Positions 63,648-64,000 of a stretch of 64,000 bases of DNA are shown here, one piece after another; the stretch's first letter is position 1, and the number at the start of each line of letters is the position of its first letter. The DNA comes from Sinorhizobium fredii NGR234. GTDB lineage: Bacteria; Pseudomonadota; Alphaproteobacteria; Rhizobiales; Rhizobiaceae. Location of the stretch: positions 2,666,001 to 2,730,000 of the forward strand of contig NC_012587.1 in assembly GCF_000018545.1 (NCBI RefSeq). Reading direction: 5' to 3'. The notes below the pieces were generated by a model. The model saw only the letters and a program-made list of their open reading frames with translations, ran no database searches and was not told the DNA's origin. Made by a program: the position numbers and the translations under genes.

Positions 63648-64000
63648 TCAGCTGGTCGCTCTCAACGACGTGCGGAATTGTTGGGGCGTGTCGGCGAATC
63701 TGCGGCGGAACAATCGGCTGAGATGCGATGCATCGCAGAAGCCGCTTTCGGCGGCAATCAAAGCGATTGACTTGTCTGTGTTTGCGAGCAGGTGGCGGGC
63801 CAGCAAAAGCCGCATATCGATAAAGGCGACCAGTGGCGAACTTCCGAGTTCCTCGCGGAAATGCCTTTCAAGCCGACGCTTTCCGACGTTGAGATGACTT
63901 GCGATTTCCGCAACAGGGAGCGGAGTGTCGAGGTTCTGCTGCATCAGCAGAAGCGCCTTCCTGACAAGCGGGTCCTTCGTCTTGAAATCGAGCGTAAGCC
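63648..64000 (-). CDS. AraC-family regulator, C-terminal DNA-binding part (5' end outside window)
   Basis: The visible 117 residues are the double helix-turn-helix of an AraC regulator: KDPLVRKALLLMQQNLDTPLPVAEIASHLNVGKRRLERHFREELG and IALIAAESGFCDASHLSRLFRRRFADTPQQFRTS. The layout (LVRKAL-x-LM...) is that of GlxA/GbdR/CdhR-type regulators, whose N-terminal domain is DJ-1-like and senses amines or amino acids. It is convergent with the fusion gene and may control it or the BCCT gene. Confidence 0.85.
   Translation of the reverse strand, partial: LTLDFKTKDPLVRKALLLMQQNLDTPLPVAEIASHLNVGKRRLERHFREELGSSPLVAFIDMRLLLARHLLANTDKSIALIAAESGFCDASHLSRLFRRRFADTPQQFRTSLRATS

Overview
The window looks like an accessory replicon (chromid or megaplasmid) or catabolic region of a Rhizobiaceae bacterium, most likely a Sinorhizobium/Ensifer-type organism. 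The reasons are the high GC with strongly GC-biased third codon positions, a fixNOQP-type cbb3 oxidase operon, an inositol catabolic cluster with FrcBCA-like sugar ABC genes, a paa cluster and BCCT and Tct transporters. I saw no tRNA, rRNA, IS element, CRISPR array or replication gene. The species assignment is inference.

Layout. (1) 1-6436: two divergent catabolic operons. Leftward are an MDR dehydrogenase, a cupin and an MhpA-like flavin monooxygenase that runs off the edge. Rightward are a VOC/extradiol dioxygenase, an alpha/beta hydrolase and an Ldh_2-type dehydrogenase. The gap between them holds a relic of a fumarylacetoacetate hydrolase gene and a group of ATTTCG-type palindromes. (2) 6486-14914: leftward ccoNOQP, two membrane-protein genes and ccoIS, with no ccoG or ccoH, and a divergent VWA/DUF1194 gene. 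(3) 14942-25538: a leftward organic-acid operon with a frameshifted isocitrate/isopropylmalate-type dehydrogenase, TctCBA, an Ldh_2 dehydrogenase, a hydroxypyruvate-isomerase-like protein and an aldehyde dehydrogenase. An amidohydrolase, a cupin and an ABM monooxygenase follow. A divergent GntR/FCD regulator faces it across three ACCAA/TTGGT inverted repeats. (4) 25675-40566: an isochorismatase-family hydrolase, then a large leftward inositol-type cluster: ABC transporter, IolH-like, IolG-like, a second Gfo/Idh/MocA protein, a TIM-barrel protein, IolC-aldolase fusion, IolD and an IolI-like protein. A divergent LacI-type gene lies at its upstream end. (5) 40629-53241: phenylacetate degradation. 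A fused enoyl-CoA hydratase/3-hydroxyacyl-CoA dehydrogenase is divergent from paaG-paaI-paaK-TetR. The leftward operon is paaABCDE, a PaaC-family paralogue and paaZ, headed by a decayed thiolase (paaJ) relic. (6) 53488-64000: a LuxR-type regulator with a degenerate receiver, then sga-mcl-mtkA-mtkB (glyoxylate/malyl-CoA, serine-cycle type), a BCCT transporter, a 989-aa aminotransferase/2-hydroxyacid dehydrogenase fusion and the end of an AraC regulator.

How the genes work together. Most of the window feeds CoA- or organic-acid pathways: ring cleavage of an unknown aromatic, TTT-transported carboxylate, inositols (2-keto-inositol to the acetyl-CoA level), phenylacetyl-CoA epoxidation to acetyl- and succinyl-CoA, and interconversion of malate, malyl-CoA, acetyl-CoA plus glyoxylate, and glycine. 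Each block has its own transcription factor and a recognisable inverted-repeat operator candidate. The least ordinary object is the 60582-63551 fusion gene, next to a partial serine cycle that lacks a hydroxypyruvate reductase within the window.
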